Assembly: GCA_020725465.1 (NCBI GenBank)
Contig: DYEY01000074.1
Coordinates: 58,842 to 122,841, forward strand
Length of the DNA stretch: 64,000 bases
Reading direction: 5' to 3'
Source of the DNA: Dethiobacter sp.
GTDB taxonomy: Bacteria > Bacillota > Dethiobacteria > Dethiobacterales > Dethiobacteraceae
Part shown: positions 1 through 8,835 of the stretch, piece by piece
How the letters are laid out: every line of letters starts with the position of its first letter
Position numbering within the stretch: the first letter of the stretch is position 1
Position numbers and translations under genes: made by a program
The notes under the pieces: generated by a model
Seen by the model: only the letters and a program-made list of their open reading frames with translations
Told to the model about the DNA's origin: nothing
Databases searched by the model: none

Positions 1-148
1 GGTACTTTCTTTTTACTCCTTGTGTCACCTCCCCCGTCCCCCTGACACTCTTTAATCTCCACAACATCTCCACAATTGCTCCATAGGTTTTTCAAAACAG
101 GGAGGTATGATAAGAGTGAAGTTAAAACAAACAAAGGAGGTGTAGACG

Positions 149-514
149 ATGAAGAAAGGATTGGTTATCGGCCTGGTGGCGGTGCTGGTGCTGCTGGCCG
201 CGGTGCCCATGGCCCTGGCGCTGACCGACAGCCAGAAATCGGAGCTGCAGGAGTTGTACCGGCAGCAGCACGAGCTGCGTTTGCGTATACTGGAGAAACA
301 GGCGGAGTTTGGCCTGGTTGATCCGGAAGACGCCCAAAACTTCCGTCAGCGGATGCAGGAGCGCTGGGAGATAATGCGGCAGCGCATGGAGGAGGGCGAT
401 TTTCCTTTCGGGCCCGGCAAGATGGGCCGTCGCGGTGGGTTCGGCCGTATGGGCCGCGGTGGTTGCGGGAACTGTCCCGCGCCAACCGGATTTAATAACA
501 GGCCGGAGCTTTAA
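149..514 (+). CDS. DUF2680 (YckD-like) secreted protein
   Basis: A 121-residue protein starting at an ATG preceded by a strong AAAGGAGGTG site. Residues 1-25 form a signal peptide (MKKG, then a long hydrophobic run ending ALAL). The mature part begins LTDSQKSELQELYRQQHELR and continues as a charged helix rich in E, Q and R, which is the pattern of the DUF2680/YckD family. The tail is rich in Gly, Arg and Met with an isolated CGNC. Function is unknown. It lies just upstream of a two-component system, so an envelope-stress role like that of other small helical periplasmic proteins is conceivable, but that is inference. Confidence 0.75.
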   Translation: MKKGLVIGLVAVLVLLAAVPMALALTDSQKSELQELYRQQHELRLRILEKQAEFGLVDPEDAQNFRQRMQERWEIMRQRMEEGDFPFGPGKMGRRGGFGRMGRGGCGNCPAPTGFNNRPEL

Positions 515-535
515 CGCTCCGGCTTTTCCTTTCTT
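502..535 (+). terminator. Rho-independent terminator
   Basis: An 8-bp GC-rich stem (502-509 with 516-523) is followed by a T-rich tract. The stop codon of the DUF2680 gene lies in the loop. Confidence 0.8.
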
Positions 536-592
536 TTTGCCAGTAACTGAATTATAATGGCGGTAACCGGAGAAAGCACGGAGGTGAATGGG

Positions 593-1294
593 TTGGGTAA
601 GGTACTGGTTGTGGATGACGAAAAAAAAATAACACAGGTGGTACAGGCCTACCTGGAAAAAGATGGGTTTGTGGTCACCAATGTACATGACGGCCGCGAA
701 GCGCTGCAACTGGCGCTGGAAGAGGCATTCGACCTGATAGTCCTTGACCTGATGCTGCCCGGGCTCTCCGGTGAAGAGGTCTGCAAAAAGCTGAGACAGT
801 CCGGCAAAGACGTTCCCATTATTATGCTTACCGCCAGGGGGGCGGAAGAAGAAAGAATTCAGGGACTGGCGCTGGGTGCCGACGATTATATGGTTAAACC
901 GTTCAGCCCGGGCGAGCTGGTGGCCCGGGTACACGCCGTGCTGCGCCGGAGCGGGCGCCGTAAGGCGGGCTTTTTGGCCGACGTGCTGGAGTTTGACGGC
1001 AGCGGCCTGGTGATCGACACCCTGCGGCACCAGGTTACTGTTGAGGGGAAGAAACTGGAGCTTACCTCCACCGAGTACAAGCTGCTGGTAGCTATGGCCA
1101 GGAATCCCGGCCGGGTTTTTACCCGCGGCGAGCTGCTGGAGGTGGCCCAGGGGGCGCTGCCCACCGGCTATGACCGGACCATAGACAGCCACATCAAAAA
1201 CCTGCGCCAGAAATTGGAGCCGGTACCGGAACAGCCGCGGTTTATAAAAACAGTTTACGGGGTGGGCTATAAATTCGAGGGGGACCTGCGGTGA
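593..1294 (+). CDS. OmpR-family response regulator
   Basis: A 233-residue receiver plus winged-helix regulator. The receiver starts MGKVLVVDDEKK; the phosphoacceptor Asp is in LIVLDLMLPG and the conserved Lys in MVKPFSP. The C-terminal half is an OmpR-type DNA-binding domain (LTSTEYKLL ... YDRTIDSHIKNLRQKLE ... VYGVGYKF). I choose TTG 593 because GGAGGTG lies 5-6 nt upstream; the ATG at 557 overlaps a likely -10 box (TATAAT, 553-558). Its stop overlaps the kinase start (GTGA), so the two are co-translated. The signal is unknown. Confidence 0.93.
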   Translation: MGKVLVVDDEKKITQVVQAYLEKDGFVVTNVHDGREALQLALEEAFDLIVLDLMLPGLSGEEVCKKLRQSGKDVPIIMLTARGAEEERIQGLALGADDYMVKPFSPGELVARVHAVLRRSGRRKAGFLADVLEFDGSGLVIDTLRHQVTVEGKKLELTSTEYKLLVAMARNPGRVFTRGELLEVAQGALPTGYDRTIDSHIKNLRQKLEPVPEQPRFIKTVYGVGYKFEGDLR

Positions 1295-2670
1295 AAAACA
1301 GTCTTTCCGGGCGGTTTACGCTGACCCTGATTATACTGGCCGTGAGCGGCATAATGCTGAGCGGCATGCTGGCCAACCTGGCCCTTTCCTACAACTTCCG
1401 CCGTTACCTGCGCAATACGGAGGAAGCGCAAAACCGGAGGATTGTGGAAACGCTGGAAGAGCTCTACAGCGAGGCTACTTCCTGGCTTGCCATCCGGCGT
1501 TCCACCATGCACGTGGGTGCAACCACCGGGACACAGATCAGGGTGTTTGACTTAAACGGCCAGTTAATCGCCGATTCGCTTGCCGGCATGGTGCAGGGAA
1601 TGCACGGCAGACGCTGGCAGCGGGCGGGAGAGCAGCGTGGCAACACCTATAACTACGCCCTGGAGCTGAACGGCCGGCGGGTCGGCACGGTGGAAATAAC
1701 CCACCTGGGGCAAAGCGGCCTTTTTACGGGGGAGGCACTGGTGTTTCGCCGTGCCGTAAACCAGGCCATGCTGCTGACCGGGCTGACTACCGTTCTGGCG
1801 GCGCTTTTGACCGGTAACTTCCTGGCCCGGCGCCTGACCGGGCGCCTGGATAAGATGGCTGAGGCGGCCGAAAAGCTTGGCCGGGGCGAATTTGAAACAA
1901 GGGTGGACGATACGGGTGATGACGAGCTGGCGGTGTTGGCCGGCACCATGAACAGGATGGCGGAGCGCCTGCAGGAGCAGACAAAGCTGCGCCGTAAGCT
2001 GACAGGTGACATCTCCCATGAACTGCGCACTCCGCTTACCACTATCCAGAGTTTTGTGGAAGCCTTTCTTGACCGGGTTATGCCGCCGGATGAGCAAAAC
2101 CTGGCTGCTGTACTGGAGGAGACCCAACGACTGGGACAGCTGGTCAGCGATTTGCAGGAGCTCTCCAGCGCCGAGTGCCGCGACCGGGAACTTTGCCTTG
2201 AGGAAACAGACCTGGAGGCGGTGTTGGCCCGGGAAACGGAGCGGGTAAAACCGCTTTTCAGGCAAAAAGAAATCGATCTTGTCTTTATACGCAGGGAACC
2301 GGGCGCCGGGGTCCTGGCCGACGAAACAATGCTGGAGCGGGTTATCGGCAACCTGCTGGTGAATGCCTGGAAATATACGCCGGAGGGCGGCAGGGTGGAA
2401 GTGACCGCTTTCTCCCGTCCCCGTACAGCCGGTTTTACCGTAGCCGACACCGGCATCGGCATAGCTGAAGAACACCTGCCCTATATTTTTGAGCGTTTCT
2501 ACCGCGCTGACCCCTCCCGGTCCCGGGCAACGGGGGGGACAGGCATCGGCCTTTCCATCGTTTCGGAGCTGGTGCGGGCCATGGGGGGGAGTATAGAAGT
2601 AAAAAGCGCTCCCGGCGAGGGAAGCGCTTTCACCGTAATTTTGCGGGCAACGCAAAAACGGACAGATTAG
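1291..2670 (+). CDS. Sensor histidine kinase
   Basis: A 459-residue membrane histidine kinase and cognate partner of the preceding regulator, overlapping it by 4 nt (GTG start). An N-terminal TM helix (about 8-30) and a second one (about 150-172) flank an extracytoplasmic sensor of about 120 residues. HAMP follows (about 172-225), then HisKA with phosphoacceptor His in GDISHELRTPL, and HATPase_c with N box (NLLVNAWKYTPEG), G1 (VADTGIGI), F (YIFERFYRAD) and G2 (TGGTGIGLSI). The co-located DUF2680 protein may be a target or an accessory sensor. Confidence 0.93.
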   Translation: MKNSLSGRFTLTLIILAVSGIMLSGMLANLALSYNFRRYLRNTEEAQNRRIVETLEELYSEATSWLAIRRSTMHVGATTGTQIRVFDLNGQLIADSLAGMVQGMHGRRWQRAGEQRGNTYNYALELNGRRVGTVEITHLGQSGLFTGEALVFRRAVNQAMLLTGLTTVLAALLTGNFLARRLTGRLDKMAEAAEKLGRGEFETRVDDTGDDELAVLAGTMNRMAERLQEQTKLRRKLTGDISHELRTPLTTIQSFVEAFLDRVMPPDEQNLAAVLEETQRLGQLVSDLQELSSAECRDRELCLEETDLEAVLARETERVKPLFRQKEIDLVFIRREPGAGVLADETMLERVIGNLLVNAWKYTPEGGRVEVTAFSRPRTAGFTVADTGIGIAEEHLPYIFERFYRADPSRSRATGGTGIGLSIVSELVRAMGGSIEVKSAPGEGSAFTVILRATQKRTD

Positions 2671-3041
2671 TTCTTTTTAATAAAAATTACATTATCCAAA
2701 CCCGAGAAATGGTGGTCGCTTGTTATAATTCTGCAACGCTCTGATAAAGCAGTGGCATAAACACAGGCATCCGCCATCGGAATCGAATGTTGCAAACTTA
2801 AATCTGCTGCAAATAACGCCAGGCTGTTTGTCAGTGACTTTATTTTAGTGGTTTGCATCAATGCAGCGGCCAGCATGGCATCTTCTTCATTTCTTTCTCT
2901 CTTGATTTTTTTGTAGACTTCGTAAACCACGATAGTTGGGGTTACAATGTCTTCAATCTGCTCGAAAAAAGGCTCATAAGCAGAGGATAATGCACCATCT
3001 GCCAGAAATTCAATCCACCCACAGGAATCAATGAGTATCAT
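2667..3041 (-). CDS. vapC: PIN-domain toxin, VapC type
   Basis: A 124-residue PIN-domain protein. Acidic active-site residues are visible: Asp in MILIDSCGWIEF, Glu in VVYEVYKKI, and Asp in SIPMADACVYATA. VapC proteins are Mg-dependent RNases, usually cutting tRNA or rRNA. Its ATG overlaps the TGA of the antitoxin gene (ATGA), typical of translational coupling in a toxin-antitoxin operon. It is intact and convergent with the kinase gene, with a 4-nt overlap of the two ends. Confidence 0.85.
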   Translation of the reverse strand: MILIDSCGWIEFLADGALSSAYEPFFEQIEDIVTPTIVVYEVYKKIKRERNEEDAMLAAALMQTTKIKSLTNSLALFAADLSLQHSIPMADACVYATALSERCRIITSDHHFSGLDNVIFIKKN

Positions 3042-3247
3042 ACCCGCTCGTTTTCTTCCCTGACGAAGTTGGTGTCCATACCTTTAAACATGTTACGCAG
3101 TTTATACGGTGGATAGACGGGTACCATTGTTATTGTATTTCCTCTGGCGATGACCTGCATCTTTTGGCCGGCCTGAAGGTTTAATTGTTCACGAACCTCT
3201 TTGGGAATAACGACCTGAAACTTGCTGCTCAAGGTAACTTCACTCAA
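3038..3247 (-). CDS. vapB: AbrB/MazE-fold antitoxin, VapB type
   Basis: A 69-residue protein whose N-terminal half is a SpoVT/AbrB swapped-hairpin domain (VTLSSKFQVVIPKEVREQL). The C-terminal tail (LRNMFKGMDTNF) would bind and inhibit the toxin. The start is TTG 3247 with AAGGGGG upstream. It pairs with the downstream PIN toxin and probably represses its own promoter in the AT-rich gap at 3248-3330. Confidence 0.83.
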   Translation of the reverse strand: MSEVTLSSKFQVVIPKEVREQLNLQAGQKMQVIARGNTITMVPVYPPYKLRNMFKGMDTNFVREENERV

Positions 3248-3330
3248 AGAAAAGCCCCCTTTACAAAATATATATCGATAATACTATTGTACAACAGTGA
3301 GCAGCCTTATGCAACCATAAAATGTAAATA

Positions 3331-3789
3331 CTAAGCTGCCGCCCTCCTGGCCTCGCTGTGGTCCAGCCAGGCGGCAAAGACACGGGTAATGATAAAGGCC
3401 ATCAGGAAACGCAGCGGAAAAATTATAAATATATTGGCGCCCATGGAGACAAACAGCAGGTTATCTTCAAAAATACTGTGGTTGATGGCAAGGTAAACGC
3501 CGCACAGCTTCATATCCCTCCTGCTGATTATACCCCGGTTGGCATATTCGATAATAACGGCGGCGCCGTAAAATACACCGATAACCATACCCACAATAAG
3601 AGGAAAAGCTGCTTGGGGCGACATGTCGAAAGCCCTGGGTAACCAGCCGAAGAAAACCGACACTTTTTCAAGCAGCCTGAAATGGCCGGCATACTCGATA
3701 AGCAACATGACGGGAATCAGGATAAGGGCGAGATAAAATACGGTGGTTCCGCCCCTGACCAGTGTCTGGAGAATTATTTCCGCCGGCAT
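3331..3789 (-). CDS. Nucleoside-recognition (gate) domain membrane protein
   Basis: A 152-residue polytopic protein with about four TM helices. It has the gate-domain pattern of SpmB/nucleoside-recognition proteins (SPQAAFPLIVGMVIGVFYGAAVII). The neighbouring gene encodes a second, similar-sized gate protein two nucleotides upstream, so the pair probably forms a heteromeric membrane complex, as SpmA/SpmB do. The substrate is unknown and a spore-maturation role is not assured. Confidence 0.65.
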   Translation of the reverse strand: MPAEIILQTLVRGGTTVFYLALILIPVMLLIEYAGHFRLLEKVSVFFGWLPRAFDMSPQAAFPLIVGMVIGVFYGAAVIIEYANRGIISRRDMKLCGVYLAINHSIFEDNLLFVSMGANIFIIFPLRFLMAFIITRVFAAWLDHSEARRAAA

Positions 3790-3791
3790 GG

Positions 3792-4259
3792 TTAACCTCC
3801 CAGCCCCAGGTATATCAGATTCAGAAGCAGGGCGAAAAACAGGCCGCTCAAAAGGCGCAGAGGCACCGAGACAAGGGGGGAGAGGCCGGCGATTTTAAGT
3901 ACCGGGCCTTCCATCATCAGCGAGTGACAGGTAAGGATAATCAGGGCGATCAGGGTTATCTCCCTGGGGGAGAGGGAAAGTACGGCGATGGCTCCCATGG
4001 CGGCGTAGATGTTGGAGATAAACCCAAGAAAGAGCGGCAGCGCCGCCTCCCCCGGCAGGCCCACCACCCCGAGAAAAGGCCTGAAAACACCGGCCACTGC
4101 CGGCAGCCAGCCGGTTTTCTCCAGGAGAATTAAGACAAATGTGACAGGAAAAATAATTTTGGACATGCGGAAAGTGGTTTGCAACCCTTTCCGGGCGCCG
4201 TTTACGGCGGGCTGCAGATAGCCGGGCAATTCCGGCTTTTTTTTGTCGCCCTCCTCCAT
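3792..4259 (-). CDS. Nucleoside-recognition (gate) domain membrane protein
   Basis: A 155-residue membrane protein, first gene of a two-gene unit, with AAGGAGG upstream of its ATG. A basic N-terminus is followed by about four TM helices. The pattern LPLFLGFISNIYAAMGAIAVL matches a gate domain and complements that of the downstream partner. Divergent from selA. Transported or sensed ligand unknown. Confidence 0.65.
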   Translation of the reverse strand: MEEGDKKKPELPGYLQPAVNGARKGLQTTFRMSKIIFPVTFVLILLEKTGWLPAVAGVFRPFLGVVGLPGEAALPLFLGFISNIYAAMGAIAVLSLSPREITLIALIILTCHSLMMEGPVLKIAGLSPLVSVPLRLLSGLFFALLLNLIYLGLGG

Positions 4260-4323
4260 GGCAGCAACCTCCTTACCATCAGGGATATTAATGTAATTCC
4301 CGCCAGGCTGTAAAAATCCTTGT

Positions 4324-4352
4324 TTGCTTCAGATTGGCAAAAAAGATATAAT
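4324..4352 (+). promoter_or_regulatory. Sigma-A-type promoter for selABD
   Basis: TTGCTT (4324-4329) and TATAAT (4347-4352) are separated by 17 nt, with the selA ATG about 60 nt downstream. Confidence 0.6.
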
Positions 4353-4413
4353 TATGCCAGCAGGCTTCGCTTTACGGGGAACATGTCATTTTAATTGCCG
4401 GCAGGTGAGGTAA

Positions 4414-5817
4414 ATGGGCGAAAACTGGCGGGGAACCTGCCTGAGGTCGCTGCCCGCGGTGGATGCGGTGGTCAACGCGTACCGCCGTCAGGCAAACAAT
4501 ACCTGCTATTCACATGCCCTGGTGGTAGATGTGGCCCAGGAAGTAATAGCAGGGCTGCGCAGCGGTATACTGGCGGCGGGCACAGAAGAAGAAGCGAAAG
4601 AGTACGGGCTTGACGCGCAAAAGGCCGCCCGCCGGGTGGAAGATATACTGAGTCGGTTGGGGCAGCCGTCGCTGCGGCCGGTGATCAATGCCACCGGCAC
4701 TGTGCTGCACACCAATATGGGGCGGGCCCCGTTGGCCAGAGCGGCCCGGGAGGCTATGCTGCGGGCCGCCGGTTTTTGCAATCTTGAGATGGACCTGGAA
4801 GAAGGAAAGCGCGGGTCCCGTCACGACCACGTGGTCCAGTTGCTGGTAAGGCTGACCGGGGCGGAGGCCGCCTGTGTGGTGAACAATAACGCCGCGGCGG
4901 TGATGCTCTGCCTGAACACGGTGGCGGCGGGAAAAAAAGTGATCGTCTCTCGGGGTGAATTGGTGGAGATCGGTGGCAGTTTTCGCATCCCTGACGTGAT
5001 GGCGGCCAGCGGGGCGGTTTTACGCGAGGTGGGAACCACCAACAAGACCCACCCCCGGGATTACCGGCAGGCTGTTGATGCCGATACCGCCCTGCTTTTG
5101 AAAGTTCACACCAGCAACTACAAGGTGGTGGGCTTCACCGCGGCGGTGGACACGCCGGAACTGGTGGCTTTGGGACGGGAACTGGGACTGCCGGTGATGG
5201 AGGACCTGGGCAGCGGCATGCTGGTCGACCTTTCCGGTCTGGGGCTGGAAAGGGAGCCCCTTGTGCAGGAAAGGGTGGCGGCGGGAGTGGACCTGCTTAC
5301 CCTGAGCGGGGACAAGCTGCTGGGTGGGCCGCAGGCAGGTCTTATTTTGGGCCGCCGGGACCTGGTGGAGAAGGTCAGGCAGAACCAGCTGATGCGGGCG
5401 CTGCGTCCGGATAAAGTGACGCTGGCCGCGCTGGAGGCGACACTGCGCATCTACCTTACCGGCGAACCGTTGCGGGACATCCCGGTGCTGGCGATGCTCT
5501 CTTCTCCGGCGGCATCCCTGGAGCGCCGGGCCAAAGCCCTGGCGGAAAAGGTGCTGGAGCATTCCGGGGGAACGCTTGCTGTTTCAGTGGCGGCGGATTA
5601 TTCTTATGTGGGCGGTGGTGCCATGCCCCTGTCCATGCTCCCCACTTTTGTACTGGCCGTACGGCCGAAAAAAGGTTCGCTGTGGGAGTGGGTAAAGAAG
5701 CTGCGTACCAATGACCCGGTCCTGGTGGGCAGAGTGCAGGACGACCACCTGCTGCTGGACCTGCGGACGGTGGCCGAAGACGAGGAGGAAGAGGTGGTCC
5801 GGTGTCTCACGTTATAA
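4414..5817 (+). CDS. selA: L-seryl-tRNA(Sec) selenium transferase
   Basis: A 467-residue PLP enzyme of full family length. It converts seryl-tRNA(Sec) to selenocysteinyl-tRNA(Sec) with selenophosphate. The N-terminal SelA segment (LRSLPAVDAVVNAYRRQ) is followed by the aminotransferase-like core (NATGTVLHTNMGRAPL, VVNNNAAAVMLCL) with the PLP lysine in LSGDKLLGGPQAG. The ATG follows AGGTGAGG. It is the first gene of selA-selB-selD, and its 3' end overlaps selB by 16 nt. Two UGA-containing genes in this window are plausible clients. Confidence 0.96.
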   Translation: MGENWRGTCLRSLPAVDAVVNAYRRQANNTCYSHALVVDVAQEVIAGLRSGILAAGTEEEAKEYGLDAQKAARRVEDILSRLGQPSLRPVINATGTVLHTNMGRAPLARAAREAMLRAAGFCNLEMDLEEGKRGSRHDHVVQLLVRLTGAEAACVVNNNAAAVMLCLNTVAAGKKVIVSRGELVEIGGSFRIPDVMAASGAVLREVGTTNKTHPRDYRQAVDADTALLLKVHTSNYKVVGFTAAVDTPELVALGRELGLPVMEDLGSGMLVDLSGLGLEREPLVQERVAAGVDLLTLSGDKLLGGPQAGLILGRRDLVEKVRQNQLMRALRPDKVTLAALEATLRIYLTGEPLRDIPVLAMLSSPAASLERRAKALAEKVLEHSGGTLAVSVAADYSYVGGGAMPLSMLPTFVLAVRPKKGSLWEWVKKLRTNDPVLVGRVQDDHLLLDLRTVAEDEEEEVVRCLTL

Positions 5818-7733
5818 TAGGTACGGCCGGCCATGTGGACCACGGCAAGACCGCTCTGATAAAAGCTCTGACCGGCGAGGATACCGACCGGCTGCGTGAG
5901 GAAAAGGAGCGGGGTATATCCATTGAGCTGGGCTTTGCCCCTTTCCGCCTGCCGGGCGGCCGCCTGGCAGGCGTTATAGATGTGCCCGGGCATGAACGCT
6001 TCATCCACAACATGCTGGCCGGGATCGGCGGTATTGACCTGGTTCTTTTGGTGGTTGACGTGTCGGAGGGGGTTATGCCCCAGACCAGGGAGCACGTGGA
6101 GATTATGGAGCTTTTGAAAATTGCCAGGGGCATTGTGGTACTGGCCAAGGTGGACTTGGCCGAAGACGAAGAATGGCTGGACCTGGTGGAAGAAGAGGTA
6201 AGGGAAGCGCTGGCGGGCACTTTCCTGGCGGACGCGCCGTACCACCGCGTTTCTTCCCTGACGGGGCAGGGCCTGGACGGACTGCTGGCGGAAATTGACC
6301 GTATGACCAAAGAGCTGCCTGAGCGTGATGTTAAAGCACCACTGCGCCTGCCGGTGGACCGGGTGTTTACCATAACCGGCTTTGGCACCATTGTCACCGG
6401 CACGCTGCTGGCCGGGCGAGTGACCACCGGCATGAACGTGGAGATACTGCCCCTTGGCAAGCAGGCCCGGGTCCGTTCAGTCCAGGTCCACGGCACCACG
6501 GTGGAGGAAGCGGTGGCAGGACAGCGGGTGGCGGTAAACCTGGCCGGGGTGGAGAAAGAAACCCTGGAGCGGGGCAGCGTGCTGGCCGCGCCTGGTTCCC
6601 TTTCCGATACGCTGCTTATCGATGCGCGTCTGCACCTTTTGAAAAGCGCACCCAAGGCAGTGAAAAACCAGACCCGGGTTCATGTGTTTCTCGGCACCGG
6701 CCGTTCGGTGGGCCGGATAGTATTGCTGGACTGTGACGAGCTGTCGCCCGGGGGGAAGGCGCTGGTGCAGATAAGGCTGGAACACAGGCTGGTGGCCCAG
6801 GCCGGGGACCGCTACATAATCCGCTCCTACTCTCCCATGACCACCATCGGCGGCGGCGTGGTGCTGGACGCTAGGCCCCCGCGACACAAGCGGCACCGGG
6901 AAGATGTGAGGCAACGCCTGCTGGACCTGGAGAAAGGCGACCCGGCGGTGCCGGTCCTGCAGAGAATCCGCCGCGAGGAAGTGGTGGCCGAGCCGGTGCT
7001 GGCCAGGCAGTCGGGACTGGCGCCCGAGGCATTGAAGCAGGTGCTGGAGCGCCTGCTGACGTCGGGTCAGGCAACAAGAATCGGGGACCTGTTGGCCGAT
7101 GGTGCGGCGCTTGGCCGGTGGAGGGATAAGCTGGTGGCAACGCTGGAGTCTTTCCACCGCTCCAATCCCCTGGTTCCAGGCATTTCCAGGGCGGAACTGA
7201 AAAATGTGCTGCCCAAAGCCTTACCGTCCAAGATCTACGACAGCCTGCTGGCCGGTCTGACGGCGGAAGGCCGGGTCAGCGTCCGGGAAGACCTGGTGGC
7301 GCTGGCCGGGTTTGAGCCGTCACCGGGGCCGGAAGAAGCCAGGTTGCTTGAGAAGATCAGGGGCTTTTACCGGGATGGTGGCTTTACCCCGCCCACCCTG
7401 CGGGAGGTGGCCGACCTGGCAGGAATCAGGCAGCCGTTGGCGGAGATGCTGGTGGCCTACCTGTCGTGGCGGGGCGAAGTGGTACGGCTGGACGACCAGC
7501 TGGCCATTCACCGGGACCACTTCCACCAGGCGGGTGAACTTCTGCGCGAGCATTTTAAGGTGCACAAGACCCTGCAGGCTGGTGAATTCCGCGACAGGCT
7601 CGGCACCTCCCGCAAATTTGTGCTGCCGCTCCTTGAAACTTTTGACCGTATGAAATGGACAAGGCGCCTGGGCGACGAGCGGGTGCCCTGGCGCTTGGAC
7701 CTTGACAGCCGGGAGGTGGAGAACGGTGAGTGA
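5802..7733 (+). CDS. selB: Selenocysteine-specific elongation factor
   Basis: A 643-residue translational GTPase that brings Sec-tRNA to UGA codons and binds the SECIS hairpin. The G domain shows G1 AGHVDHGKTALIKAL, G3 DVPGHERF and the AKVD signature, followed by EF-Tu-like barrels and a C-terminal half of tandem winged-helix domains (about 380-643), which bind the mRNA hairpin. GTG start, overlapping selA by 16 nt. It overlaps the true selD start by 8 nt, indicating a tightly coupled operon. Confidence 0.96.
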   Translation: MSHVIIGTAGHVDHGKTALIKALTGEDTDRLREEKERGISIELGFAPFRLPGGRLAGVIDVPGHERFIHNMLAGIGGIDLVLLVVDVSEGVMPQTREHVEIMELLKIARGIVVLAKVDLAEDEEWLDLVEEEVREALAGTFLADAPYHRVSSLTGQGLDGLLAEIDRMTKELPERDVKAPLRLPVDRVFTITGFGTIVTGTLLAGRVTTGMNVEILPLGKQARVRSVQVHGTTVEEAVAGQRVAVNLAGVEKETLERGSVLAAPGSLSDTLLIDARLHLLKSAPKAVKNQTRVHVFLGTGRSVGRIVLLDCDELSPGGKALVQIRLEHRLVAQAGDRYIIRSYSPMTTIGGGVVLDARPPRHKRHREDVRQRLLDLEKGDPAVPVLQRIRREEVVAEPVLARQSGLAPEALKQVLERLLTSGQATRIGDLLADGAALGRWRDKLVATLESFHRSNPLVPGISRAELKNVLPKALPSKIYDSLLAGLTAEGRVSVREDLVALAGFEPSPGPEEARLLEKIRGFYRDGGFTPPTLREVADLAGIRQPLAEMLVAYLSWRGEVVRLDDQLAIHRDHFHQAGELLREHFKVHKTLQAGEFRDRLGTSRKFVLPLLETFDRMKWTRRLGDERVPWRLDLDSREVENGE

Positions 7734-8775
7734 GGAACAAAGGGTACGGCTGACCCGTTTTACCTGCAGCGGCGGATGAGCCTCCAAAATGCCGGCCGGT
7801 GTGCTGGCTGAAGTCCTGTGCGGGCTGCCCCGCCTAACCGACGAAAACCTGCTGGTGGGCTGCGACTCCTTCGCCGACGCCGGGGTCTACCGGGTAAGAG
7901 AGGATCTGGCGCTGGTCCAGACCCTTGACTTCTTCACGCCGGTGGTAGACGACCCCTACCTGTTCGGGCAGATCGCCGCCGCCAACGCCCTGTCTGACGT
8001 TTATGCCATGGGCGCGCGGCCGCTGACAGCCATGAACATCGCCTGCTTCCCGCACCGGACCCTGGCGGCAGAAGTGCTCCGGGACATCCTGCGTGGGGGG
8101 TTGGAAAAAATTATGGAGGCGGGCGCCGTCCTGGTGGGCGGGCACAGCGTGGACGATGCCGAGCCCAAGTACGGCCTTTCCGTCACCGGCGTGGTCCACC
8201 CGGCAAAACTTGTCACCAACAGCTCTGCCAGGCCCGGTGACAGCCTGGTGCTGACCAAACCGATCGGTTCCGGACTGATTCTGACTGCGGCCAGGGCGGA
8301 AATGGATTCCCCCGGTGAACTGGACGCGGTGGTGAAATCCATGGCAGCCCTGAATAAAGACGCGTCCGAGGCCATGCAGGAATCAGGCGTCAACGCCGCC
8401 ACCGACATCACCGGTTTCGGGTTGCTCGGCCATGCCCGGGAACTTGCTCTGGCCAGCAAAGTTGCCCTGGAGATTTCTTTTGGCGCCATCCCCCTTTTCC
8501 GCGGCACGCTGCAGGCGGCGGCTATGGGGTTGATACCCGGCGGAGCTTATGGCAACCGTGACTATGTGGCGGCAGGCTTGCACCCTGACGAAACGGTGGG
8601 CGAGCAGGAGATAGATGTGTTGTGTGACCCGCAGACTTCGGGCGGCCTGCTGATAGCGGTGGCTCCGGAAAGGGAAAAGGCCCTGCTGGCCGCGCTTTCA
8701 CGCCGTGGTGTCACCGGCGCCGTGATCGGCAAAGTGGTGGCCGGAGAGCCCGGGAGGATAAGGGTACTGCCATAA
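7726..8775 (+). CDS. selD: Selenide, water dikinase; selenoprotein with UGA at codon 18
   Basis: SelD makes selenophosphate from selenide and ATP. The usual ORF call would start at ATG 7789, but that drops the catalytic N-terminus. A GTG at 7726 (GGGAGGTGG upstream, overlapping selB) opens a reading frame that runs through an in-frame TGA at 7777-7779. It reads RLTRFTCSGG-Sec-ASKMPAG, so the UGA falls at the catalytic Cys/Sec position and is followed by the conserved Lys. With Sec the protein has 349 residues, the normal family length. Downstream are the AIRS-type ATP-binding motifs (VGCDSFADAGVY, VVDDPYLFGQIAAANALSDVYAMG). A hairpin right after the UGA fits a bacterial SECIS. Confidence 0.92.
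7777..7808 (+). promoter_or_regulatory. selD UGA(Sec) codon and bSECIS-like hairpin
   Basis: The UGA at 7777-7779 is followed 11 nt later by a 5-bp stem (7791-7795 with 7804-7808, one G-U pair). Its 8-nt loop contains GGU, with GG 18 nt after the UGA. Loop guanines about 16-37 nt downstream are the known requirement for SelB recognition. Confidence 0.7.
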
Positions 8776-8809
8776 TGCCTGTGCCCGGTTGGGGTCAAAA
8801 ATAAAACGG

Positions 8810-8833
8810 AACTGCCCTCCAGGGCAGTTTTTT
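8810..8833. terminator. Bidirectional terminator between selD and the LuxR-type gene
   Basis: A 9-bp stem (8810-8818 with 8821-8829) is flanked by a T-run on the plus side and an A-run on the other, fitting convergent termination. Confidence 0.8.
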
Positions 8834-8835
8834 GT

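Noticed and set aside
122..1192. 356-residue minus-strand ORF opposite the response regulator
   Set aside because: Antisense shadow of two clear plus-strand genes; composition is that of GC-rich reverse reading, with no ribosome site or known motif.
1564..2655. 363-residue minus-strand ORF opposite the histidine kinase
   Set aside because: Shadow of the kinase gene; no motif, and the kinase shows all family boxes.
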